Shown: positions 1 to 5,700, numbered from the stretch's first letter. The stretch: 6,269 nt of DNA from Eubacteriales Family XIII. Incertae Sedis bacterium (GCA_031254995.1 JAIRTJ010000134.1:1-6269), one strand, 5' to 3'. The notes: generated from the letters alone by a model not told the origin. Made by a program: numbers and translations.

Positions 1-198
1 AAACTGCTCTCTGCTATCCTTGTACTTGTGAACCGCACGCAATATGGTCACGATTTCCTTCTCCGTGGGGAGAGGGATGGGACCCGAAACCTGCGCACCG
101 TTCTTTTTTGCGGTCTCCACGATATCCGCCGCCGCCTAGTCCAAAATCTCCGGCTCGTAGGCCTTCAGTCTGATTCTGATCTTCTGCTGTTCCGCCAT
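1..198 (-). CDS. rpsJ: 30S ribosomal protein S10, 3'-truncated by window edge, with in-frame UAG
   Basis: S10 is a small-subunit ribosomal protein of the 30S head that also acts as NusE in antitermination. The ATG at 198-196 follows a perfect AGGAGG (204-209) with 5-nt spacing. The reading frame gives MAEQQKIRIRLKAYEPEILD, then TAG at 136-138, then continues in the same frame with ADIVETAKKNGAQVSGPIPL, PTEKEIVTILRAVHKYKDSR and EQF to the edge. This matches S10 essentially end to end, with the Firmicutes-type AVHKYKDSREQF rather than the proteobacterial form. The stop replaces codon 21, the conserved Gln of the D-Q motif, and a single C-to-T change (CAG to TAG) explains it. There is no frameshift and no other decay. 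It could be a real nonsense codon that is suppressed, a sequence or assembly error, or a spare inactive copy. In most bacteria rpsJ opens the S10 operon, so rplC would be expected beyond the left edge. Identity is secure; functionality is not. Confidence 0.9.
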
Positions 199-203
199 CT
201 TTT

Positions 204-209
204 CCTCCT
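204..209 (-). promoter_or_regulatory. Shine-Dalgarno of rpsJ
   Basis: Perfect AGGAGG on the minus strand, 5 nt before the ATG at 198. It fixes the rpsJ start and shows that the gene's initiation region is intact despite the internal stop. Confidence 0.85.
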
Positions 210-233
210 GCATTAAACATCTTTCGCGCGTTA

Positions 234-248
234 GCGCCTCTCAGGCGC
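234..248 (-). other. Short GC hairpin upstream of the rpsJ ribosome binding site
   Basis: GCGCCT and AGGCGC form a perfect 6-bp stem around a 3-base loop, about 25 nt before the rpsJ Shine-Dalgarno. No T-run follows in either direction, so it is not a typical terminator. It may be part of the leader fold. Confidence 0.5.
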
Positions 249-424
249 GAGGGGTGAGATCATGAAAATCCCTTTTTCCCTTCGTTGAGGGATCTTTCGG
301 CAGAAATTCCCCGACGGCGCTGTCGGCAACCTCCTGTCGAACATCTCGTTCCGCCGCTCATTTTCCGCGCATCGCGTCGATTGCCGACAGAACAAACCGC
401 TCGCGATTTTTCGCAAGCCCGTTT

Positions 425-453
425 ATTATATAGCAGAGAAAACCGGGATGCAA
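425..453 (-). promoter_or_regulatory. Sigma-70-type promoter of rpsJ
   Basis: On the minus strand TTGCAT (448-453) and a perfect TATAAT (425-430) are separated by exactly 17 bp, giving a start near 418. Just upstream of the -35 lie A-tracts (458-461 and 466-472, then 479-485 and 488-492) in the position of an UP element, as expected for a strongly expressed ribosomal protein gene. The match is by consensus only. Confidence 0.75.
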
Positions 454-589
454 GCACTTTTCGGGTTTTTTTGCGGAATTTTTTTGATTTTTGTATGCAA
501 AACCGTTGCGGTTGCAAACTTTTTTGAAATGGGTCAAACACACATATCCGGGCGTTCGCAATCGGTGCGGGAATAAAAATCGACTTCCC

Positions 590-620
590 TTGACATCGGA
601 CGGAATTCCTGTGTTAAAAT
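590..620 (+). promoter_or_regulatory. Sigma-70-type promoter of birA
   Basis: A perfect TTGACA (590-595) is followed by TAAAAT (615-620), which carries an upstream TG in extended -10 position (612-613). The spacer is 19 bp, or 18 bp if TTAAAA (614-619) is taken as the -10; both are longer than ideal. Transcription would start near 627 and give a leader of about 90 nt before birA. No other gene lies in the rightward direction. Confidence 0.65.
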
Positions 621-690
621 TGTGTTCGAAGCGATCAATAGAAGGAAAACAAACGCCGGCGCGTTCGATAGGTCATCGCTCGAAGCTATA

Positions 691-697
691 AAGGAGG
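691..697 (+). promoter_or_regulatory. Strong but distant Shine-Dalgarno of birA
   Basis: AAGGAGG overlaps the in-frame TAA at 689-691 and is the only strong ribosome binding site before birA. It is 18 nt from TTG 716, about twice the usual spacing. No ATG, GTG or TTG lies in any frame between the two. Confidence 0.65.
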
Positions 698-715
698 AGT
701 CGCATAGAAATTTCA

Positions 716-1510
716 TTGGACAATACTCGAACGACACGGGGCGGCTCGCGCGCGTCGATCGCTTTTCATCGTTCCGTCGACTCCACGAACGACGAAGCCA
801 AGCGACTCATCGCCGCCGCGCCTCCGGGCGCTATCCCGTTCGGAACGGTCGTCGTCGCGGACGAACAGACAGCAGGGCGCGGCAGACGCGGCAGACGATT
901 CTTTTCCCCTGCGGCGAACAGCCTCTACATCAGCTTCATCCTGCGCCCGGACACCGATCCGAAACGAGGTTTGTTCGCGACAATCGCCGCCGCGACCGCT
1001 GTATGCGAGGCGATGGAAATCGCACGCGGGAACGTTTTGCGCCCGAAAATCAAATGGGTCAACGATATTTTTGAGGGCGGCAAAAAAGTCTGCGGTATTC
1101 TCGCCGAAGCGGTTTCCGACGCGAAAAGCGGAAAGATCGAGGCGATCGTCATCGGCATAGGCGTAAACATCAACGTGCCGGAGACTGATTTTCCCGACGA
1201 ACTGCGCGCCGTCGCCGGCTCGATCGATATGAATGACCGCGAAAGAGCAGATTTCATCGACATCCTCATCGAAAATATATTTTCCCGCTGTGCGGCGGAT
1301 GCGGACAAAAAAAGTATTCTCGACGACTATCGCGCTCGGTCTTTGATCCTGGGGAAACCGATCTTCGTCGCGCGAAACGAACGAACGGAAATGGCCGACG
1401 CCTTGGAGATCGGCGACGACGGCAGTCTTTTGGTCGAGTACGAGAACGGGCGACGAGAACGTCTGCGTTCCGGAGAAGTCAGCATACGAAATATCGACTC
1501 GTCGCCGTAA
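716..1510 (+). CDS. birA: Biotin--[acetyl-CoA-carboxylase] ligase, monofunctional, TTG start
   Basis: The enzyme activates biotin with ATP to biotinyl-5'-AMP and transfers it to a lysine of biotin carboxyl carrier proteins in the cytoplasm. The 264-residue product shows the family's signature parts in order: VDSTNDEA (residues 21-28), the biotinyl-AMP loop GRGRRGR (54-60), KWVND (113-117, usually KWPND), GILAEA (127-132) and GIGVNIN (147-153). A C-terminal domain of about 50 residues follows. There is no N-terminal helix-turn-helix, so unlike E. coli BirA it should not act as a repressor. The start is awkward. A stop TAA at 689-691 closes the frame, so translation must begin after it. The AAGGAGG at 691-697 lies 18 nt before TTG 716, the only standard start codon nearby; ATT 710 or ATA 704 would sit closer. 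It ends with TAA and converges with the phosphatase gene. Confidence 0.93.
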   Translation: MDNTRTTRGGSRASIAFHRSVDSTNDEAKRLIAAAPPGAIPFGTVVVADEQTAGRGRRGRRFFSPAANSLYISFILRPDTDPKRGLFATIAAATAVCEAMEIARGNVLRPKIKWVNDIFEGGKKVCGILAEAVSDAKSGKIEAIVIGIGVNINVPETDFPDELRAVAGSIDMNDRERADFIDILIENIFSRCAADADKKSILDDYRARSLILGKPIFVARNERTEMADALEIGDDGSLLVEYENGRRERLRSGEVSIRNIDSSP

Positions 1511-1525
1511 CGAACGCACGGATCC

Positions 1526-2362
1526 CTATTCCGACGGTTGCGATTCTCCTGCCTCCGGAGCCTCGTAATCCGCGATGTCGCCGACGCCTTGCAATACGTA
1601 TTTGGGTCGATAGGGAAATTTCTTGATATCGCTCCGGCGCGTGACGCCGGACAGAACCAACACCGTGTCGATGCCGGTTTCTATTCCCGCGATGATGTCG
1701 GTATCCATGCGGTCGCCGATCATTACGGCCTCGTCCGAATGGACGCCCAACATGCGCAAGCCCGTGCGCATCATGAGCGGATTCGGCTTGCCGATGAAAT
1801 AAGCGCTTCGACCCGTCGCGATCTCGATTGGAGCCACGAGCGCTTTGCACGCGGGAATGATGCCGTCCTCCGTCGGTCCGGTGATATCCGGATTCGTGCC
1901 GATCAGACGAGCGCCGTTCATGACATGGGCGGTCGCGCGCAGTATGCGATCATAGGTGTAGGTCTGCGTCTCGCCGACCACCACATAGTCCGGATTTACG
2001 TCATTAGGGGCGATACCTACGCTGTACAATGCGTTTTGCAATCCCGGCGCGCCGATGACGTAGGCCGTGCAACCCGGTGACTGATTCGCGAGAAATTTCG
2101 CGGTCGCCAATGCGCTCGTATAAAAATTTTCCTCCGGCACGTCAACGCCCAATCGATTCAACTTCTGTTTGAGTTCCAACGGGGAACGCTCGCTGGCGTT
2201 GGTCAAAAACAGGAATTCCTTGCCGCCGTCCATGAGCCATTCCACGAATTCTTTCGCGCCGGGCAACAGGACGTTGCCGTGATAAATCACGCCGTCCATG
2301 TCGCATATATAGCCTTTTTTGTTCTTCAATTCCTCGATTTGTTCTCGCGTTCGATCATCCAT
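1526..2362 (-). CDS. HAD-superfamily hydrolase, NagD-like (subfamily IIA)
   Basis: Cytoplasmic phosphatase of the NagD/PGP group, which removes phosphate from small substrates such as sugar phosphates or nucleotides; the substrate cannot be read from sequence. In the 278-residue product HAD motif I is DMDGV (residues 21-25, nucleophile D21 and general acid D23). Motif II is FLTNAS (52-57), motif III is K192 in IGKPNP and motif IV is GDRMDTD (216-222). The long C2-type cap between motifs II and III, and the GTNPD at 155-159, are typical of subfamily IIA. I chose ATG 2362 because GAGAGG (2372-2377) precedes it by 9 nt. A GTG at 2413 would add 17 charged residues but has no ribosome binding site. 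The stop is TAG. Same strand as the his genes, about 157 nt downstream of hisE, with its own possible promoter. The tail after residue 263 is acidic and probably disordered. Confidence 0.9.
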   Translation of the reverse strand: MDDRTREQIEELKNKKGYICDMDGVIYHGNVLLPGAKEFVEWLMDGGKEFLFLTNASERSPLELKQKLNRLGVDVPEENFYTSALATAKFLANQSPGCTAYVIGAPGLQNALYSVGIAPNDVNPDYVVVGETQTYTYDRILRATAHVMNGARLIGTNPDITGPTEDGIIPACKALVAPIEIATGRSAYFIGKPNPLMMRTGLRMLGVHSDEAVMIGDRMDTDIIAGIETGIDTVLVLSGVTRRSDIKKFPYRPKYVLQGVGDIADYEAPEAGESQPSE

Positions 2363-2417
2363 TCTTTTGTGCCTCTCTTCTTTTTCTTCTTTATCTATCT
2401 CTTTTCTATTCACTGAA

Positions 2418-2446
2418 ATTTAAACACGTTTCAAGAAGAAAAGCAA
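2418..2446 (-). promoter_or_regulatory. Possible promoter of the HAD phosphatase gene
   Basis: On the minus strand TTGCTT (2441-2446) and TTAAAT (2418-2423) are 17 bp apart, in an AT-rich pocket of an otherwise GC-rich region. Transcription would begin near 2411, leaving about 50 nt before ATG 2362, which fits the choice of that start. Both boxes are imperfect, so this is tentative. Confidence 0.35.
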
Positions 2447-2460
2447 GAGCGCTCCTGTTA

Positions 2461-2470
2461 ATTCGCGAAT
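2461..2470. other. Perfect 10-bp palindrome ATTCGCGAAT
   Basis: ATTCGCGAAT reads the same on both strands and lies just upstream of the possible -35 of the phosphatase gene. It has the look of a small operator half-site pair, but no regulator is known here and a chance occurrence is possible. Confidence 0.3.
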
Positions 2471-2494
2471 CATGAAGAACCGTGACAGTCATCT

Positions 2495-2513
2495 GCGGCC
2501 GTCGCCCGGCCAC
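2495..2513 (-). terminator. GC-rich hairpin after hisE, possible weak terminator
   Basis: Six bases after the hisE stop, GTGGCCG and CGGCCGC can form a 7-bp stem (one G-U pair) around a 5-base loop on the transcribed strand. No U-run follows, so it does not meet the usual intrinsic terminator pattern. It may mark the operon end, protect the 3' end, or be incidental; read-through into the phosphatase gene is possible. Confidence 0.3.
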
Positions 2514-2519
2514 GCGCCG

Positions 2520-2918
2520 TCAACTGTTTTTATCCGTCGTTTTGAATTCCTTTAAATTCCCTGTTTTTGAAAATCTTTCCCGTAGAATGGATTCTATGCT
2601 CGAGAGCGGTATCCCAAGATCCGCCATCAACACGAGCAGATGATAGATCAGATCGCAGATTTCATTTTCGAACTCGACGGTTTTTTCGCGAACGGCGAAC
2701 GACGATTTCCCAGAGACGTCCGCTTCGGGTGAGTCGCCCCTTCGCGTCTCGGCCTGAAGCGATTTCGCGGCGATGATCACCTCGCTGCACTCCTCTCCGC
2801 ACTTCTTCAATATCTTGTCGAGGCCCTCGCGAAAGAGATAGGCCGTATAAGAACGTTCGTTCGCGTCCGTCTTCCTCTCCGTTATGAGTTCATACAGTTC
2901 GTTTATCGTGTCGCGCAT
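2520..2918 (-). CDS. hisE: Phosphoribosyl-ATP pyrophosphohydrolase
   Basis: Second step of histidine synthesis: hydrolyses phosphoribosyl-ATP to phosphoribosyl-AMP and pyrophosphate. The 132-residue all-helical protein has SYTAYLFREGLDKILKKCGE (residues 23-42) and the metal-binding EExxE (E42, E43, E46) followed by ExxD (E86, D89) within EFENEICDLIYHLLVL, the MazG-like fold pattern. Stand-alone HisE proteins are usually about 100 residues. The excess here is mostly a polar insertion between the two metal-binding helices (about residues 53-81), so E46 and E86 are 40 residues apart, further than usual. ATG 2918 is preceded at 8 nt by GAGAGG (2927-2932); an in-frame TTG at 2957 lacks a site. Last gene of the his operon, 61 nt after hisI; in many bacteria the two are fused. 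Confidence 0.95.
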   Translation of the reverse strand: MRDTINELYELITERKTDANERSYTAYLFREGLDKILKKCGEECSEVIIAAKSLQAETRRGDSPEADVSGKSSFAVREKTVEFENEICDLIYHLLVLMADLGIPLSSIESILRERFSKTGNLKEFKTTDKNS

Positions 2919-2979
2919 ATGTTCCGCCTCTCGCTGTCCGTTCCTTCGATCCTTCAATTTGCAGATTTCGCCAAAGTCA

Positions 2980-3318
2980 TTATTCCGAGCTCGGTGTCGA
3001 TTCGAAAATCGGCGCTTTGTAAAAACAAGTGCGATGACCCGTATGACAGGCCGCGCCGGTCTGTTCCACGCTTATGAGCAGGGTATCATCGTCGCAATCG
3101 GGTACGATCGAGATCACCCGTTGCACGTGGCCGGAGGTCTCGCCCTTGTGCCACAGCGCGTTGCGCGACCGGCTGTAAAACCATGTATAGCCTGTATCCA
3201 TCGTCCGACGGAGGCTTTCCGCATTCATGTACGCCAACATCAGCACATCGCCCGTGCGATCATCGCGCACGATCGCCGGTATGAGCTTCGATTTTTGAAA
3301 ATAGCGATTTTCGTCCAT
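2980..3318 (-). CDS. hisI: Phosphoribosyl-AMP cyclohydrolase
   Basis: Third step of histidine synthesis: opens the adenine ring of phosphoribosyl-AMP to give ProFAR. The 112-residue product is the stand-alone bacterial type. Visible signatures are LAYMNAESL (28-36), WFYSRSRNALWHKGETSG (46-63), the metal site DCDDD (74-78) and the CHTGHRTC stretch (91-98). C75, C91 and C98 are the expected zinc ligands, and D74, D76 and D78 the expected Mg site. The ATG lies 3 nt after the hisF stop, with GAGAGGG in the end of hisF as ribosome binding site, so translation is probably coupled. Stop TAA. All key residues are present; expected to be active as a homodimer with HisE acting before it as a separate protein. 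Confidence 0.97.
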   Translation of the reverse strand: MDENRYFQKSKLIPAIVRDDRTGDVLMLAYMNAESLRRTMDTGYTWFYSRSRNALWHKGETSGHVQRVISIVPDCDDDTLLISVEQTGAACHTGHRTCFYKAPIFESTPSSE

Positions 3319-3321
3319 AAT

Positions 3322-4143
3322 TCACGCCCTCTCGCGCACGGAGTCCCGCAAGAGACGCCGCGCCGGTATTCCGCTCTCCGCGAGCGTTTCCTTGATGTCG
3401 TCCACCGTGTACTCCCCGTAATGAAAAACCGAGGCCGCAAGCGCCGCGTCGGCTTTCGTCTCGAGGAACAATCTCGCGAAGGATGCAAGATCCCCTCCTC
3501 CGCCCGAAGCGATGACGGGGATATGTACGGCCTCGCATACGGCATTCAACATCTCCGTGTCGAAACCGGCCTTTGTGCCGTCGGCATCCATTGATGTCAA
3601 AAGAATTTCACCCGCGCCGAGACTTTCCCCTTTCTTCGCCCAACGCGCCGCATCAAGTCCGGAATCCCTGCGACCGCCCTCCGTAAAAACATTGTAACGA
3701 CTCCGTCCGCACAAGGGATCGTCCTCTTCCGTCACGGTTGTCGTCTTCTTCGCGTCTATGGCGAGAACGACGCATTGACTGCCAAATCTGCGAGCAGCTT
3801 CGGAGATCAGCGACGGATTGTGCACGGCAGCCGAATTCACGGATACCTTGTCCGCCCCGGCCATGAGCAATTCGCGAAAGTCGTCCGTCGTGCGAATGCC
3901 CCCGCCCACCGTGAGCGGCACAAAGACGTTTTTCGCCGTACGCCGCACGGTATCGACCATGATCCCGCGACCTTCGTGCGTCGCCGTGATATCCAAGAAT
4001 ACGATTTCGTCGGCTCCCTGTTCCGCATATTCGATCGCGCACTCAACGGGATCGCCGACCTCTCGGATCCCGACGAAATTGACGCCCTTGACGACTTTTC
4101 CGTCCCGCACGTCCAGACACGGTATAATTCTCTTTGCCAACAT
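3322..4143 (-). CDS. hisF: Imidazole glycerol phosphate synthase, cyclase subunit
   Basis: With HisH it converts PRFAR and glutamine-derived ammonia to imidazole glycerol phosphate and AICAR, the latter feeding purine synthesis. The product is a 273-residue TIM barrel beginning MLAKRIIPCLDVRDGKVVKG. The two catalytic aspartates fall at their textbook positions, D11 (CLDV) and D130 (AIDAK). The phosphate sites VGGGIR (79-84) and ASGGGG (212-217) are present, as is GAGEILLTSMDADGTKAG (176-193). It is about 20 residues longer than usual, partly because of a loop of about 12 extra residues after AIDAKK (residues 134-150), beside the active site. ATG 4143 has GGAGAG about 9 nt upstream. A GTG at 4164 overlaps the hisA stop (GTGA) but would add seven residues to a canonical N-terminus, so I rejected it. 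Confidence 0.97.
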   Translation of the reverse strand: MLAKRIIPCLDVRDGKVVKGVNFVGIREVGDPVECAIEYAEQGADEIVFLDITATHEGRGIMVDTVRRTAKNVFVPLTVGGGIRTTDDFRELLMAGADKVSVNSAAVHNPSLISEAARRFGSQCVVLAIDAKKTTTVTEEDDPLCGRSRYNVFTEGGRRDSGLDAARWAKKGESLGAGEILLTSMDADGTKAGFDTEMLNAVCEAVHIPVIASGGGGDLASFARLFLETKADAALAASVFHYGEYTVDDIKETLAESGIPARRLLRDSVRERA

Positions 4144-4160
4144 AGATGTTTTCTCTCCGT

Positions 4161-4877
4161 TCACCGCCGCGCGACGGATATCGCTTCAGCAAGGTCGAGC
4201 GTGCCCGCGTAAAGGGACTTCCCGCAGACTGCCCCGTACAAATTCAAGGAGGTCAGAGCCTCGATGTCGCCGACATCCCGAATCCCGCCGCTTGCGACGA
4301 CATTCGCGGAGACCGCCGCATTGACGGCCTCGAGCTGTTCGAGATTCGGACCGCCGAGCACGCCGTCTCGCGCGATATCGGTACAGATGATGACGGCGAC
4401 GCCGATATCGCTCATCCTTCGCGCCAAATCCAAAAATTCCACTTCGCTGCCCTCGAGCCAACCCTCCGCGCGAACCTTTCCGTCCATGGAGTCTATGCCC
4501 ACCGCGATCGCGTCCCCGTATTCGCGAACGACGCGCGCGACAAAATCGGGATTTTTCAGCGCGACGGATCCGAGAATCACCCGTTTCGCGCCGCGGGACA
4601 AATAATCCTCTATCGTCGCCTCATCCCGTATGCCGCCGCCAACCTCCAAATTCAGTCCTGATGTCTCAGCAAGGCGAACGATGACGTCGCGGTTTCGCGG
4701 CGATCCTGCCGCAGCCCCGTCCAAATCCACCGCGTGCAACCATTGCGCGCCCGCTTCTTTAAATCGCGCCGCAGTCTCCTGCGGATCGTCCGCAACCTTG
4801 ACGGACGCGGCGTAATCGCCTCGCGTCAGGCGCACGCAAACGCCGTCGATCAAATCTATGGCCGGCAATACGATCAT
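4161..4877 (-). CDS. hisA: ProFAR isomerase (phosphoribosylformimino-AICAR-phosphate isomerase)
   Basis: Fourth step: Amadori rearrangement of ProFAR to PRFAR, the substrate of HisF/HisH. The 238-residue TIM barrel has the expected length. The acid/base pair is D8 (LPAIDL) and D129 (VGIDS). Phosphate-binding elements VGGGIR (79-84) and ASGGIR (195-200) are in the two halves, reflecting the duplicated half-barrel shared with HisF. TDIARDG (166-172) is also conserved. It starts at ATG 4877 with AAGGGAG (4884-4890) 6 nt upstream. It is separated from hisH by 174 nt that contain a large inverted-repeat element, unusual inside a his operon, but is only 17 nt from hisF. Stop TGA. Confidence 0.97.
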   Translation of the reverse strand: MIVLPAIDLIDGVCVRLTRGDYAASVKVADDPQETAARFKEAGAQWLHAVDLDGAAAGSPRNRDVIVRLAETSGLNLEVGGGIRDEATIEDYLSRGAKRVILGSVALKNPDFVARVVREYGDAIAVGIDSMDGKVRAEGWLEGSEVEFLDLARRMSDIGVAVIICTDIARDGVLGGPNLEQLEAVNAAVSANVVASGGIRDVGDIEALTSLNLYGAVCGKSLYAGTLDLAEAISVARR

Positions 4878-4907
4878 GCAAATCTCCCTTCGCTCGCTTT
4901 ATTTCAA

Positions 4908-5045
4908 CGGGCGGTGCGGATCCCCCCTATCGGCAGGATCCGTATCCTGCATCCGCGCCGCCCGCGGTTTAAGCCAAGTCCTGCGGCCTGCGAGCCGAAT
5001 CCTCACCCGGGTCGTTCACCCGGAGAGCGATGGCTTCGCACCGCC
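4908..5045 (-). repeat. Intergenic inverted-repeat element between hisH and hisA
   Basis: This 138-bp non-coding block nearly fills the hisH-hisA gap. A 14-base arm at 4908-4921 (cgggcggtgcggat) pairs with 4951-4964 with a single mismatch (G-T). Between them sits a second perfect 7-bp hairpin with a 4-base loop (4933-4950). A third stem (CCGGGT/ACCCGG, about 5005-5021) lies within a larger imperfect one (GCGAGCC/GGCTTCGC). The arm at 4910-4918 (ggcggtgcg) is also perfectly complementary to 5037-5045 (cgcaccgcc), so the element has 9-bp outer ends that compete with the 14-bp stem. It resembles either a small mobile palindromic repeat (REP/MITE-like) or a cis-acting RNA upstream of hisA. I found no match to a riboswitch consensus I know. 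Confidence 0.6.
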
Positions 5046-5051
5046 GGCTCG

Positions 5052-5648
5052 TCACAATTTCGCGAAATTTCGCAATATATTCAATCCTGCGCGCCCGCTC
5101 TTTTCCGGGTGAAACTGAGCCCCGTACACATTGCCTCGAGAGACCAACGCGGGCACGGATTCTCCGTAAAACGCGGACAGATTGACGTTTCGCTCATCGG
5201 TGACCGCCTTGTATGAGTGAACGAAGTAAACCATGTCACCGGCATTCGTCCCCTCGGTCAGGGGACATGGATGAACGAGCTCGACATCGTTCCATCCCAT
5301 GTGCGGAATCTTCATTCCCGGCGCGACGAGTTTATCCGCATAGCCCTCGATGAGGCCCAAACCCGAGGTCTTTTCGAACTCATACCCGACCTCGAACAGA
5401 ATCTGCATGCCGAGACATATGCCCAACAGCGGCTTTCTGCGCGCTTCCTCGCAGATGACGCGTTCGAGTCCCTTCGCCCGCAACATGCGCATGGCGTCCG
5501 GAAACGCGCCCACTCCCGGCAGAATGATCTTGTCGGCTTCCCGCAATCCGCGCTCGTCCGCGCAAATCTCGCTCTGAAAGCCGAGAAAATCCAACGCGTT
5601 CTTCACATTGAACAGATTGCCCGACCCGTAATCCGCTATGCCGATCAT
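5052..5648 (-). CDS. hisH: Imidazole glycerol phosphate synthase, glutaminase subunit
   Basis: Class I glutamine amidotransferase that supplies ammonia to HisF through the barrel. The 198-residue product has the family's length and the catalytic triad C78 (GICLGMQ, 76-82), H180 and E182 (QFHPEKS). It opens with IADYGSGNL (4-12) and has the oxyanion-strand motif PGVGAF (44-49). The HMGWND (116-121) and VHSYKA (143-148) stretches are typical of HisH. ATG 5648 is preceded by AAAGGA (5654-5659) at 5 nt. The frame is open further upstream to 5774, but that part overlaps hisB and has no HisH character. It lies 52 nt after hisB and ends in TGA before the intergenic repeat. Confidence 0.97.
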   Translation of the reverse strand: MIGIADYGSGNLFNVKNALDFLGFQSEICADERGLREADKIILPGVGAFPDAMRMLRAKGLERVICEEARRKPLLGICLGMQILFEVGYEFEKTSGLGLIEGYADKLVAPGMKIPHMGWNDVELVHPCPLTEGTNAGDMVYFVHSYKAVTDERNVNLSAFYGESVPALVSRGNVYGAQFHPEKSGRAGLNILRNFAKL

Positions 5649-5700
5649 CTCAATCCTTTCTCGCTTCGCCGCCCTGCGTCCCGCCGCGCGCAATTCGGGG

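Larger units (their letters stand above)
199..418 (-). promoter_or_regulatory. Long structured 5' leader of rpsJ
   Basis: The interval between the predicted start of transcription (about 418) and the rpsJ ATG is some 220 nt, with no convincing gene. It holds a perfect 10-bp inverted repeat (ctgtcggcaa at 320-329 against ttgccgacag at 381-390). A short competing hairpin, CCGAC/GTCGG, reuses the same strand. Further down are a hairpin just before the ribosome binding site (234-239 with 243-248, loop of 3) and an ATCCCT/AGGGAT pairing near 265-295. S10-operon leaders in some bacteria bind ribosomal protein L4 for feedback control. Whether this one does is inference from position and foldability only; I did not match it to a known leader family. 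Confidence 0.5.

Noticed and set aside
231..416. Short leftward frames in the rpsJ leader (possible leader peptide)
   Set aside because: No good ribosome binding site, no run of regulatory codons and no recognisable product; the region is better explained as an untranslated structured leader.
493..530. Rightward terminator (GCAA-CCG/CGG-TTGC stem followed by T6)
   Set aside because: It would terminate rightward transcription, but no rightward gene lies upstream of it; the T/A runs are better explained as part of the AT-rich area upstream of the rpsJ promoter.
622..1074. Rightward frame from GTG 622 running into birA in another frame
   Set aside because: It begins within the promoter/leader region, has no ribosome binding site and turns arginine-rich where it overlaps birA, as shadow frames do.
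713..1519. 268-codon open frame antisense to birA
   Set aside because: birA has full family motifs on the other strand. The antisense frame has no recognisable domain and is open because of GC-rich codon bias.
2363..2413. GTG 2413 as start of the HAD phosphatase
   Set aside because: No ribosome binding site, close to or at the predicted transcription start, and it only adds a charged stretch rich in Lys and Glu; ATG 2362 has GAGAGG at good spacing.
4144..4164. GTG 4164 as start of hisF, overlapping the hisA stop
   Set aside because: The 4-base GTGA overlap is attractive, but the family N-terminus begins at MLAKRIIPCLD, and only ATG 4143 puts D11 and D130 at their standard numbers with a ribosome binding site.
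4878..5051. tRNA or known riboswitch (T-box, ZTP) in the hisH-hisA gap
   Set aside because: No acceptor/T-loop pattern, no T-box sequence and no ZTP core could be found by eye on either strand.
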